Made by a program: the position numbers and the translations under genes. Under the pieces are notes generated by a model. The model worked only from the letters and a program-made list of their open reading frames with translations, was not told the origin of the DNA and did no database searches. From Candidatus Rhodoferax odensensis (lineage in GTDB: Bacteria > Pseudomonadota > Gammaproteobacteria > Burkholderiales > Burkholderiaceae_C), in contig JADKDJ010000010.1 of NCBI GenBank assembly GCA_016718405.1, positions 1 to 64,000 of the forward strand: a stretch of DNA of 64,000 nucleotides, written 5' to 3'. Positions 17,121-26,104 of this stretch are shown here, piece after piece (within the stretch, counting starts at the first letter, position 1; every line of letters starts with the position of its first letter).

Positions 17121-18818
17121 CTATTTGCCAAACACCGCCAGGCGCGTGGACCGGTTGAGCGCGCGGCACTCCTCCAGGCTCATGTCGGCACTGGCCGGGT
17201 TGGCCTCATTGCACAGTGGCCGGCTGGAGCCATACCCCACCACCCGCAAGCGCGACTTCGGGATTTCCCACTGCTTTTCCAGGTAGCTGGCCACGGCACG
17301 CGCGCGTGCTTCTGACAGAGCTTGATTCACGGGCGCCGAGCCCACCGAGTCGGTATTGCCGCTGACCTCGAAATAGGCGCTACCGTTGTTCTCCATAAAC
17401 GGCACCATGTCCTTGTCAACCGTTTGCTGCGCGCGTTTGGACAACTCCGACGATCCGGACGCGAAGGACACCGCCACCGGCTTGGTCACCGACGCCGGTG
17501 CCGCCAGGGCGGTGGCGCGGCCTTTTTCAGAGAAAGTCTCGACCGGCTTGGCCGCTTGCGCTGCTGCGCCGGCGTTGCGCGCCAAACCGGCCTTGATGAA
17601 GCGGTAGTCAAAGCTGTCTTGCGGGCTCACCACCGGCGACTTGGGGTTGGCCAGCGATCCTTCGGCCCGGTAGATCTGGTCAAAACGACCATAGACGCGC
17701 TCGTAGTGGTTCACGCCGCCGGCCAAACCCAGGATACGCGCGTTGTCGGCCAAATCCGTCCAGACCAGGTTGGCAAACAAACCCTTGACGAAGGGCCTGC
17801 CCTCTTTTTCGGCCAAGACCTTGAAGAACTCCTTGGTCGCGACCAAGGCATCCACCGCCTGGTCGGGGTTGGCGCGCGACGCCGTGACACCTTCGAGCCA
17901 GCCATCAACAAACTTCTGAAAGACGGCCTGGTTTTCGGGCTTGGCCAACTCGCGTTGGTCACACACCATCACGTCGTAGATCAGATTGGTCGCGGTCTTG
18001 GTGGAATAAACCACGTGCGCGCCCTTGACTTCGCGCAGCGCCAGCGACAAATCCGGGTCCCACAGCACCGCTGCATCCACGTTGCCGGCCACGAACGCGG
18101 CGCGCACTTCCGCTGTGCCGCCTTCTGGCTTGATGTAGACAGTCTTGACCTGCTTTTTCGCGCGAGCGGTCATGGATGAGTTGTCGATCGCGTCGATCAA
18201 CATGCCGTGCGACGGGGTGTACTGCAGCAGCGCCACGGACTTGCCCGAGAGATCTTCGATCTTTTGCACCGCCGGGTCGCGCGCGATCACCGCGTCGCCA
18301 CCTTGCGTGTTGTCCACCACGATCACGGCCCTGCCATCGTGCCCGGCGTTGCGCAGGTTGGGTTGCTCCTGCGCCCAGAAATCAGAGGTGCGCCAGGCGC
18401 ACACCGCCGCCTTGGATTCAAACAGCGTGGTCAGAGTGGGGATGTCGTCATTGATCACAAATTCAATGTTGACGCCCAGCTTGTCGTAGATGGAACCGGC
18501 TTTGGTCTTCAAACTATTGCCGTTGGCCAGCAGGGCTGGCGCGTAGCCATGAAAACTCACCAGGCTCACGCGCAGTGGTTTGCCCGCGCCGCCCAGCGCC
18601 CCGCTGCCAGCCGGCACAGCAGGGCTGGCTTGGGCTGGCGCCTTCGTCGCGCCGCCAGTCGTGGGCGCGCCGCCCGTCGCCACGCTGGCGGCCGAGCCGC
18701 CACCTTGAGACGGCTGGAACTTGTCTTTCAGGAAGAAGTTCCAGCCGACAGAGCCAATCAAGCCCAATGCGACGATTGTGATGAGGGCCTTGGTCAGGCC
18801 CGTAGTCTGGTATGCCAT
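17121..18818 (-). CDS. Periplasmic substrate-binding protein fused to an OmpA-like peptidoglycan-binding domain
   Basis: 565 aa. One N-terminal membrane segment (LITIVALGLIGSVGWNFFL) is followed by a low-complexity Gly/Ala/Pro linker, then a NitT/TauT-type binding domain (about 80-400: LRVSLVSFHGYAPALLANG, DNTQGGDAVIARDPAVQ, LWDPDLSLAL). The C-terminal 120 residues are an OmpA/MotB domain: VSFASGSSELSKRAQQTVD, FEVSGNTDSVGS, NQALSEARARAVASYL, RLRVVGYGSSRPLC. The protein should be membrane-anchored and able to grip peptidoglycan, which is unusual for an importer's binding protein and suggests a sensing or envelope-tethering job. Confidence 0.88.
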   Translation of the reverse strand: MAYQTTGLTKALITIVALGLIGSVGWNFFLKDKFQPSQGGGSAASVATGGAPTTGGATKAPAQASPAVPAGSGALGGAGKPLRVSLVSFHGYAPALLANGNSLKTKAGSIYDKLGVNIEFVINDDIPTLTTLFESKAAVCAWRTSDFWAQEQPNLRNAGHDGRAVIVVDNTQGGDAVIARDPAVQKIEDLSGKSVALLQYTPSHGMLIDAIDNSSMTARAKKQVKTVYIKPEGGTAEVRAAFVAGNVDAAVLWDPDLSLALREVKGAHVVYSTKTATNLIYDVMVCDQRELAKPENQAVFQKFVDGWLEGVTASRANPDQAVDALVATKEFFKVLAEKEGRPFVKGLFANLVWTDLADNARILGLAGGVNHYERVYGRFDQIYRAEGSLANPKSPVVSPQDSFDYRFIKAGLARNAGAAAQAAKPVETFSEKGRATALAAPASVTKPVAVSFASGSSELSKRAQQTVDKDMVPFMENNGSAYFEVSGNTDSVGSAPVNQALSEARARAVASYLEKQWEIPKSRLRVVGYGSSRPLCNEANPASADMSLEECRALNRSTRLAVFGK

Positions 18819-18877
18819 GTCTCTATCCTCTTTGACAAAAATTAATGCGCTGCGTCTTAAGCCGGCACAGACCTGGC

Positions 18878-19570
18878 TTAGACAGCCCCTGCCGACTTGA
18901 ACTGCGACACCAGCGCGCGAAACTCGCCTACCGTGCGCATCAAGCCTTCAAGCTCACGCAGGGCCGCCTCGCGTCTGGACTGTAACGCCGCGGCATGTGC
19001 CGCGCTTTCTTGCGCGCCACGCGCCAGTTCGCGCGCCAGCAGGCCTTCGAGCTCGGTGATTTGGCGCTTGATTTCCGCCACCGATGTGTCTTGGCGTTGC
19101 TGTACCGCTGCCAGGGCCATCTGCGTGTCTTGTTCAGCCTGCGTGACACCCGCTCGCAGCGTCGCCGCGTGCGCCTCGATCGCGGCGACTTTGAGGCTGG
19201 CGTCGTGCAGGGGATCGGCAATGGTCCAGGTGTCGTCAGCCGCGTCCATGGCGGCAATGGCTTGCCGGCGTGTACCTTCGTCCATGGCCTTGAGACCATC
19301 GAGCAAGCGCAGCAGCCGTTCAGCGGGGTACGATGCAGCGGCCACCCCCGCGCTGGCGTAGATCTGCGCCAGACTCAAACCGGAGACGTCGGCCACCGGC
19401 CCGTCGTTTGCGAGGGGTGCGCCAGAGTCGCTTGACCCCGACGGGGCTTGCGCTACCGCATGCGCGGCCACGCCCAAATCCTCCGACGCCGGGGCAGCAT
19501 CCGATTCAAGCCCTTCGCCCTCGCGCCGCACCAGACCAGCGCGTTCCAACAGATTCATCATTCCCTTCAT
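18878..19570 (-). CDS. Coiled-coil protein of unknown function
   Basis: 230 aa; the ATG follows GGAGACACG. The first 70 residues are Ala/Gly/acidic and probably disordered. The middle (LSLAQIYASAGVAAASYPAERLLRLLDGLKAMDEGTRRQAIAAMDAADD) recurs as a helical module, and the C-terminal 110 residues form a coiled coil (VAAIEAHAATLRAGVTQAEQ through ELEGLMRTVGEFRALVSQF). No signal peptide. I recognise no family. Second gene of the operon, 59 bp before the binding-protein gene. Confidence 0.7.
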   Translation of the reverse strand: MKGMMNLLERAGLVRREGEGLESDAAPASEDLGVAAHAVAQAPSGSSDSGAPLANDGPVADVSGLSLAQIYASAGVAAASYPAERLLRLLDGLKAMDEGTRRQAIAAMDAADDTWTIADPLHDASLKVAAIEAHAATLRAGVTQAEQDTQMALAAVQQRQDTSVAEIKRQITELEGLLARELARGAQESAAHAAALQSRREAALRELEGLMRTVGEFRALVSQFKSAGAV

Positions 19571-19616
19571 CGTGTCTCCATTCGCTTGTGTTGACTTGTG
19601 TTCCCAAAGGATCGAG

Positions 19617-20453
19617 CTAAGTATCCATGCCGATCAGGAAGAACCTGCGATGATCCTCGGCAAACGCACGAAACCCGCTACCAAGCGCCGCCACCGCGTC
19701 GGCTTGCGTGGCGCCCACCAGGAACTGTAAACCGGCCTTGGCACCGGCCACCGCATAGTCGAAATGATCCGCCTCGACGCCGCCACCGTGCCCGCTGTGT
19801 ACACCCACCCACGCGTAACACCGGTGCGTGCCGCCAGCCAGCTCGACAGTCGAGCGCAGCAAATGTTGCACCAGGTCATTGCGCTGGCCGCGCAAGTGCT
19901 CATCAATTAGCGAAAACTCGCGATCGGCCAGCAACTCGGAGCCGAGGTGGTATCCGATGCCGGCAAAGATCTCGCCAACCACACCGGCGCCCGTGTGATG
20001 GCGACCGCGGTAGCCAAACATGACCCCGTCGCAAACCTCGCTCAAGGCGCGTGGGTCGGGCTCGTTCAATACCTCGTCACCCAAGCCGTAGAACCTGGCC
20101 ATTGAAATCAGTGACGCTTGCGCCATGCAACGGTGCGTGTCGCGCATGGGGTTGATGTGGTCGTCGTATTCATCACGCGCCGCATCAAAGATGAAACTGG
20201 CCACGTAGTTGCTGCGATCGGCAACGGCGCGGGCAAATCCAGGCTCCTGAAAGTGCCCTCGGTTGTCCCCAATCAGGCTGGCCAGCGCCGCGACGCCGTT
20301 GGCGAAATGGCCATTCCACGCCGCATACTGCGTGAAAAACCGCAGCACATCCTCACCACTGTGCATTTTGGCCAAGCGGTTCTGCACGCGCAGATTGGCG
20401 GCGTCGCAATCAGCCAGCGAGCGAAAAAATGCAAGGTCCAATTCAACACTCAA
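19617..20453 (-). CDS. Histidine-rich helical protein, possible heme-oxygenase-like fold
   Basis: 278 aa, no signal peptide. Rich in His/Asp/Glu in helical contexts: AAWNGHFANGVAAL, EYDDHINPMRDTHRCMAQ, GYHLGSELLADREFSLIDEHL, GVHSGHGGGVEADHFDYAV. That spacing recalls heme-oxygenase-like diiron proteins, but I cannot confirm a complete metal site. It opens the nine-gene operon and faces pbpC across a 198-bp gap. Confidence 0.6.
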   Translation of the reverse strand: MSVELDLAFFRSLADCDAANLRVQNRLAKMHSGEDVLRFFTQYAAWNGHFANGVAALASLIGDNRGHFQEPGFARAVADRSNYVASFIFDAARDEYDDHINPMRDTHRCMAQASLISMARFYGLGDEVLNEPDPRALSEVCDGVMFGYRGRHHTGAGVVGEIFAGIGYHLGSELLADREFSLIDEHLRGQRNDLVQHLLRSTVELAGGTHRCYAWVGVHSGHGGGVEADHFDYAVAGAKAGLQFLVGATQADAVAALGSGFRAFAEDHRRFFLIGMDT

Positions 20454-20651
20454 AGTGCGCCTTCCTTGATGGATGGTTATTGTGCAGCGTCTATCAAGCC
20501 AAACCCAACTGACCCCGAAGACTATTCTAGACCGGACTCACCTCACCGCTGGCCGAACTTCACCGCTTGTCGCCCCGCAGGACTAGCGATGTGGTGGCGA
20601 GGCCAAAGCCGATGGCGATAATCAACATCGTGTGCCTTTACGACTGAGCTG

Positions 20652-22982
20652 ATGAAGCCTGCAAACACGCCGCCCTGGCAGTCTGTTGTCAACAAGCGCG
20701 CGGTGATTCGGGTTGCGCTCGGGTTGCTGCTAGCGACGTGGTCAAGCCTTGCCGCAGCCGCGTCGACATTTGTTGAAGTCAAGGCCGCCCATCACCCCTC
20801 CGACACGCTGATTCTGGACCGCCATGGCGAGCTGATTCACCGCCTGCGCACCGACCCCACGGTGCGCCGGGGCCAGTGGCTGGCGCTGGCCGACATCTCG
20901 CCCGCACTGCGCACCGCCATGGTGCTCAGTGAAGACAAGCGCTTTTACGAGCACGCCGGGGTGGACTGGCGCGCTGTCTCGGCTGCCGCCTGGGCCAACT
21001 TGTGGAACACCAGGACGCGCGGCGCCTCCACCATCACCATGCAGCTTGCGGGCTTGCTCGATGAGGACTATCAGCGCGGCAGCGGCGGGCGCAGCGTGCT
21101 GCAAAAAGCCGGGCAAGCCGTCTCGGCACAGTTACTGGAGCAGCACTGGCGCAAGGACCAGATTCTGGAGGCCTACCTCAACCTGGTGCCGCTCAAAGGC
21201 GAGCTGGTCGGCATCGATGCGCTGAGCCGGACCCTCTTCGACAAGGCGGCGCACGGACTCGATGAACGCGAAGCGGCTGTCACCGCCGCGCTGGTGCGCG
21301 CGCCCAATGCCAAGGCGGCGCAGGTGGCGCAGCGTGCGTGCGGCGTGCTCAAGATCATGCGCCCCACGGCCAACAAGGCCGATTGCGAGGGCCTGGACTT
21401 GTTCACCACCGCCGCGCTGCAGCGCCAGGCCTTCGATACCAGCACCGGCATTGCCCCACACCTGGCACGCCGGCTGGTCGCCTCGCACCGCGCTGAGCTG
21501 GCAGCCGCGCGCGGCGCGGCGGCGCCAAACCGTGTGCAGCAGAGAGCCCGCGCGGCCACCCTGCGCAGCAGCCTGCGGGCGGATGTGCAGCGCGTTGCGC
21601 TGGCCGCCTTGCAGCAACAACTGCGCGAGTTGCAGGGCCGCCATGTTGAAGACGGCGCCGTTGTGGTGCTGGACAATGCCAGCGGCGAGGTGTTGGCCTG
21701 GGTCGGCTCATCGGGCGACTTGAGCAGCGCCGCCGAGGTCGATGGCGTCACCGCCCTGCGCCAGCCGGGCTCCACGCTCAAACCCTTCCTGTACGCGCAA
21801 GCCATTGCCGAGCGGCGCCTGACGGCGGCGTCCTTGCTGGAGGACTCGCCCACGCACCTTCAGACCGCTGGCGGGCTGTACATTCCGCAGAACTACGATC
21901 GCCAGTTTCGTGGCTGGGTATCGAGCCGCACCGCGCTGGGCGCCTCGCTTAACGTGCCTGCGGTACGCACGCTGGTTATGGTCTCGCCCGATGCGTTTCA
22001 CAAACAACTGCTGCGCTTAGGCTTGCCGCTCAAAGAAAGTGGCGACTACTATGGCTACAGTCTGGCGTTGGGCAGCGCCGAGGTGTCGCTACTCAACCTT
22101 GCCAACGCCTACCGCGCGCTGGCCAACGGCGGGCGCAGCGCGCCGACTGCACTCACCCCCGGTACAAAACCCGCGACGCGCGCAGCCCTGGACCCGCGCG
22201 CCGCCTTCATCGTGGGTGACATCCTGGCCGACCCACTGGCGCGGGCGCGCACCTTCGGCACCGACAGCGTGCTGGCCAGGCGCTACTGGAGCGCGGTCAA
22301 AACCGGTACCAGCAAGGACATGCGCGACAACTGGGCGCTGGGTTACTCGCAGCGCTACACCGTGGGCGTGTGGGTGGGCAACGCCAGCGGCGAGCCGATG
22401 TGGGACGTGAGCGGCACCACCGGCGCGGCACCGATCTGGGCCGCGGTGATGAACCACCTGCACCAGACCCAACCCAGCCGCCCACCCAAACCACCGCCTG
22501 GTGTGGTGCAGACGCAGGTTCAGTTTGCTGGCGCCGTCACGCCTGGCCACCGGGCCAGCGCGCTTGAGGCCAGGCGCACCGAGTGGTTCATCCAGGGCAC
22601 GCAGCAAACCGCATTTGCTATGCATTTGGCAGCAACCAAGCTCCAAATCACGGGCATTTCAGGCCAAATTGGCAGTGAATTCGGGACCCAGGAAACGCAA
22701 GGCCGCATCACGGCACCCGCCAGCGGCACCGTGATCGCGCTGGACCCCGACATTCCACCCGCGCACCAGCGTTTGACGTTTTCGGCCGAAGGCCACAACT
22801 TGCGCTGGCTCATGGACGGCAAGATGTTCGCCAAGGGCAACAGCGCCCAGTGGCTGCCCTGGCCGGGGCGACACGTGGTGCAACTTGCCAACGCCAAGGG
22901 TCGTGTGTTGGACGAGGTGCGGCTCGAAGTGCGCGGCGCCGGGGTCAAACCGGCCCCGACCTCCAGCGCTCGCACCCGCTGA
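20652..22982 (+). CDS. pbpC: Penicillin-binding protein 1C
   Basis: 776 aa bifunctional peptidoglycan synthase. An N-terminal membrane segment (residues 17-37) precedes the GT51 glycosyltransferase (SEDKRFYEHAGVDW, catalytic Glu94; STITMQLA). The transpeptidase has SxxK STLK (Ser374, Lys377), SLN at 432-434 and KTG at 550-552. The C-terminal 130 residues (ITAPASGTVIALDPDIPPAHQ, GRHVVQLANAKGRVLDEVRLEV) match the PBP1C-specific BiPBP_C domain. The usual alpha-2-macroglobulin partner is not adjacent. Confidence 0.92.
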   Translation: MKPANTPPWQSVVNKRAVIRVALGLLLATWSSLAAAASTFVEVKAAHHPSDTLILDRHGELIHRLRTDPTVRRGQWLALADISPALRTAMVLSEDKRFYEHAGVDWRAVSAAAWANLWNTRTRGASTITMQLAGLLDEDYQRGSGGRSVLQKAGQAVSAQLLEQHWRKDQILEAYLNLVPLKGELVGIDALSRTLFDKAAHGLDEREAAVTAALVRAPNAKAAQVAQRACGVLKIMRPTANKADCEGLDLFTTAALQRQAFDTSTGIAPHLARRLVASHRAELAAARGAAAPNRVQQRARAATLRSSLRADVQRVALAALQQQLRELQGRHVEDGAVVVLDNASGEVLAWVGSSGDLSSAAEVDGVTALRQPGSTLKPFLYAQAIAERRLTAASLLEDSPTHLQTAGGLYIPQNYDRQFRGWVSSRTALGASLNVPAVRTLVMVSPDAFHKQLLRLGLPLKESGDYYGYSLALGSAEVSLLNLANAYRALANGGRSAPTALTPGTKPATRAALDPRAAFIVGDILADPLARARTFGTDSVLARRYWSAVKTGTSKDMRDNWALGYSQRYTVGVWVGNASGEPMWDVSGTTGAAPIWAAVMNHLHQTQPSRPPKPPPGVVQTQVQFAGAVTPGHRASALEARRTEWFIQGTQQTAFAMHLAATKLQITGISGQIGSEFGTQETQGRITAPASGTVIALDPDIPPAHQRLTFSAEGHNLRWLMDGKMFAKGNSAQWLPWPGRHVVQLANAKGRVLDEVRLEVRGAGVKPAPTSSARTR

Positions 22983-23036
22983 GCAGCCCTCATCCGCCCA
23001 TGCAAGAAGCCCCACCTCGCAAACCAGGAGCCCGGC

Positions 23037-23756
23037 ATGCGTATCGCCGTTGTGTCTGACATTCATGGCAACCTGCCCGCGCTGTTGGCCGTGGTGGCCG
23101 ACCTCAAACGCCGCGGCGTCGATCATGTGGTGAACCTGGGCGACAGCCTGTCTGGCCCGCTGCTGCCCAAAGAGACCGCGCAGTACCTGATGGCGCAGGA
23201 CTGGGTGCATCTGGCCGGCAACCACGAGCGCCAAGTGCTCAAGCTCGACCACAACTCCGGCGCCTCCGACCGCTACACCCACGCGCAACTGGGCCAGGCT
23301 GAGTTCGACTGGATGGCGTCCTTGCCCTTCGTGCGGCCGTTTCAAGGCGATGTCTTGCTGTGCCACGGCACACCCAGCAGCGACTGCACCGACTTGCTGC
23401 AAACCGCCGACCGGGCGGCCACTCCCGCCGAGATTGAGGCCCGTCTGGGCGAGGTCAGCGTCGGCCTGGTCTTGTGTGGCCACACCCATGTGCCACGCAG
23501 CGTGCGGTGCAAGGGCGTGCTGATCGTCAACCCCGGCAGTGTTGGCCTGCCCGCCTATGCGGACGAGCACCCCTACCCGCACGTGGTGGCAACCGGCTCG
23601 CCCGATGCGCGTTACGCCATCGTGGAAGCGCTCGCACACGGCTGGCGCGCTTCACTGGTCACGGTGCCCTACGACTATGAAACCATGGCGCAACTGGCCC
23701 GCCAGCGCAATCGCCCCGACTGGGAACACGCGCTGCGCACCGGCTACATGCCCTGA
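23037..23756 (+). CDS. Calcineurin-like metallophosphoesterase (YfcE-like)
   Basis: 239 aa with the full metal-site series: SDIHGN, NLGDSLSG, GNHER, LCHGTP and CGHTHVP with a following NPGSVGLP. Small proteins of this kind are phosphodiesterases with broad activity in vitro. It starts 54 bp after pbpC and may be cotranscribed. Confidence 0.88.
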   Translation: MRIAVVSDIHGNLPALLAVVADLKRRGVDHVVNLGDSLSGPLLPKETAQYLMAQDWVHLAGNHERQVLKLDHNSGASDRYTHAQLGQAEFDWMASLPFVRPFQGDVLLCHGTPSSDCTDLLQTADRAATPAEIEARLGEVSVGLVLCGHTHVPRSVRCKGVLIVNPGSVGLPAYADEHPYPHVVATGSPDARYAIVEALAHGWRASLVTVPYDYETMAQLARQRNRPDWEHALRTGYMP

Positions 23757-23817
23757 CCTTGGCGCGGTCGCGCGGCAGAGCACGGGCGTCAGGGCACGCC
23801 ATGCCGGGACGTAACGC

Positions 23818-25275
23818 TCACTTGCGCCGCACGAACAGAAAGTCGCCGCCTTGGTGCCCGGCCTGGCGAATGTCGGCAAACTGCGGCGTCTGCTCGGAAT
23901 TGACCGCCACCGGTCGGCGCAGGTCGGCAAACAGAGAGGTGCCGTCGATCACGCCGGTATTGGCCTTGAGCACCGACAGCAAGGCGTTGGCAAAGGGCGA
24001 ATGCCCGCTGCCCCCGGAGTCGGCCACCGGTTCCAACCCGCCGGAGGCCAGCACCTGGCGCGCCTTGCGACTGGACATGCGCTTGAGGTAATCGCGGTCG
24101 CGTTTGGGCTGGGTTGGCAGGCCGCGCGTCAAGGTGCCAGAGAAACAACTGTCGGCAATCACCAGCACGTGCTTGGCCTTGAGCGCGCGCAGCGCGTCGC
24201 GCACCGTGTCGTTGGACACCCACTGCGTGCGCTTGTCCTGTTTTGCGTCCACGGGCAGCCAGAAGCCCTTGTCGGCCTCGGTATCGAGCCAACCGTGACC
24301 CGCGTAGTAGATCACCAGGTTGTCGTCTTCCTGCAGCTTGGCGCGGTAATCGTCGAGCACCTCCACCATATCGGCGCGGGTCGCGTTGGCCAGCAGCTTG
24401 ACCTCAAAACCGTACGCACTGCGCAGCAACTCGCCCACCGCCTTGGCGTCGCCCACGGCGGTGTCGAGCGTGGGCAGGTGACGGTACGCGTTGTTGCCGA
24501 TCACCAGCGCGTGGTAGCGCCCAAAATCCACACTGGGCACAGCATTGGAGCGAGCGGCAGCGTCGGGTGCGGTCACGGCGGGCACCGCCAACAGCGCCGA
24601 GCGTTGCCGCTCGTACTCCACCTTGGTCAGCAGCTTCTTGTCGCGTGCGCGCTGCAGCGCCGCCAGTTGGTCATCGATCGTGCTCGGGCGCGCGTTGCTG
24701 GCGCCTTCGGCCAGTGCGATCTTCTGCGCCAATGCAGCGTCAGGTTCGCGCCCCGCTGCCGCGCGGTACGCCACAACCGCCTCGCCGTGGCGACCCAAGG
24801 CAATCAGCGCGTCGCCCTTGGCAATCAGCAGTATGGCGTCCTGCGGCTTCAAGCGAAGCGCCTGCTCGCACGCCGTCAGGGCCGCATCCCCAGCCAGCCG
24901 TGTGCAGCGCGTTTCTGCCAACGCAGCGTCCACGCTGGAGGTGGCCGGCACGGAGCGCTCCTTGCGGGCCAGCCAGGTCGCCTCTTCGGCGAGGCTCTGC
25001 ACGTCGCGCAGGCGCTGCACCAATGCGGCCTCCTGCGGACGGTGACTCAAGGCCACCTGCAATACCTGCTGCGCCGGTGCGAATTGCCGCTCGGCCACCC
25101 AAGGCTCAACCAGCGCAAGTGTCTCGGCTACCGATGCCTGTCGCAGCGCCTGTTGGCAGGCCGGTGCCAGCTCGGCGCCGCCACGATCCTTGCAAACCGC
25201 AAGCGTCGTGCCGTGCGCGGCGCTGAGCCACGCAGCCGTCAAGAGGGAGGCAACGATCCAACGCAAGATGGTCAT
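23818..25275 (-). CDS. Exported caspase-like (C14) cysteine peptidase with TPR-like repeats
   Basis: 485 aa from an ATG 9 nt after AGGGAG (a TTG three codons earlier is too close). Signal peptide WIVASLLTAAWLSAAHG. Residues 30-190 are helical with TPR-like repeats (LTACEQALRLKPQDAILLIAKGDALIALGRHGEAVVAYRAA), followed by a DDQLAALQRARDKKLLTKVEYE helix. Residues 250-460 form a caspase domain: HALVIGNNAYRHLPTL, catalytic His327 in YYAGHGW and Cys377 in ADSCFSGTL. An active orthocaspase is predicted on the outer side of the inner membrane. A lipoprotein gene lies 18 bp upstream. Confidence 0.88.
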   Translation of the reverse strand: MTILRWIVASLLTAAWLSAAHGTTLAVCKDRGGAELAPACQQALRQASVAETLALVEPWVAERQFAPAQQVLQVALSHRPQEAALVQRLRDVQSLAEEATWLARKERSVPATSSVDAALAETRCTRLAGDAALTACEQALRLKPQDAILLIAKGDALIALGRHGEAVVAYRAAAGREPDAALAQKIALAEGASNARPSTIDDQLAALQRARDKKLLTKVEYERQRSALLAVPAVTAPDAAARSNAVPSVDFGRYHALVIGNNAYRHLPTLDTAVGDAKAVGELLRSAYGFEVKLLANATRADMVEVLDDYRAKLQEDDNLVIYYAGHGWLDTEADKGFWLPVDAKQDKRTQWVSNDTVRDALRALKAKHVLVIADSCFSGTLTRGLPTQPKRDRDYLKRMSSRKARQVLASGGLEPVADSGGSGHSPFANALLSVLKANTGVIDGTSLFADLRRPVAVNSEQTPQFADIRQAGHQGGDFLFVRRK

Positions 25276-25293
25276 CTTGGTCAACTCCCTTTG

Positions 25294-26001
25294 CTAATAC
25301 GGCGCGGCACGCGGCGCGCCACCCGCGTCCAGCTTGTAAACCCACTCGCCGCTGGACAAGCGAATGACGCCAAACAGGTAACGCTGCGCTACTGCCTGGT
25401 AGGTCGGCACTTCGGCTGCCAGCAAACGGTCCAGGCGCGCGCGAGCATCGTCGAGTTGCGCAACCAGCCTGTTGCCGCGATGGCGCAGCTCTTCGGCATA
25501 GGCCACCACCTGCGCCGAATCGCGCGACTGACGTGCGTCGCGCGCCAGCGCGGCCAGCACCTCGCTTTGCGCGCGCAACTGCCGCAGGGTCTCGACCAAA
25601 GGCGGCAGGCCGGTCTGCAAGTTGGCGCTGGCATCCTTGACTTCACGCGCGAACTCCAGGTGATTGGCCGCCCCGTCAAGCGCCTTCATCAGGCCATAAC
25701 CCGTACCGGGACCACGCGGCTCCAGCGCCGGGTCCAACGCGTGCAACACATGCCCAAGGTGAAGCTTCACCTCGGCAAGGTCGCGGGCGCCGGCCACGGC
25801 GTAGCCGGCATGCTCGGCCAAAATTCTGGCATCTTGCTGTGCCACATCAAACAGCCCTTTGCGTGCGGGGGTGTCCGGCCAGGCCGTCACCGCGTGACCC
25901 ACATGCACATGGGCCATGCTGGGCAGTTGCACGCTGACGCAACCGCCGGTAAGCAGGGCCAGAACAAGCACCAGCCAATGACCAAACAACCTGTCGATCA
26001 T
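25294..26001 (-). CDS. Putative lipoprotein paired with the caspase-like gene
   Basis: 235 aa. Starts with a lipoprotein signal (LVLVLALLTGGC, Cys21 as the lipid site). The rest is helical (LRQLRAQSEVLAALARDARQSRDSAQVVAYAEEL, QLDDARARLDRLLAAEVPTYQAVAQRY). Family not recognised. Placed just upstream of the caspase gene on the same strand, so it may anchor or present it, or be its substrate. Confidence 0.75.
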   Translation of the reverse strand: MIDRLFGHWLVLVLALLTGGCVSVQLPSMAHVHVGHAVTAWPDTPARKGLFDVAQQDARILAEHAGYAVAGARDLAEVKLHLGHVLHALDPALEPRGPGTGYGLMKALDGAANHLEFAREVKDASANLQTGLPPLVETLRQLRAQSEVLAALARDARQSRDSAQVVAYAEELRHRGNRLVAQLDDARARLDRLLAAEVPTYQAVAQRYLFGVIRLSSGEWVYKLDAGGAPRAAPY

Positions 26002-26104
26002 GCAAATGCTCCCGGTTCAGGAATCGGCACACACCATGACTTGGCAAGCATAAACCTGGACGCGCGCGATTTCAATCACGCTTTGGGCACGCTTGGCTTG
26101 GACC

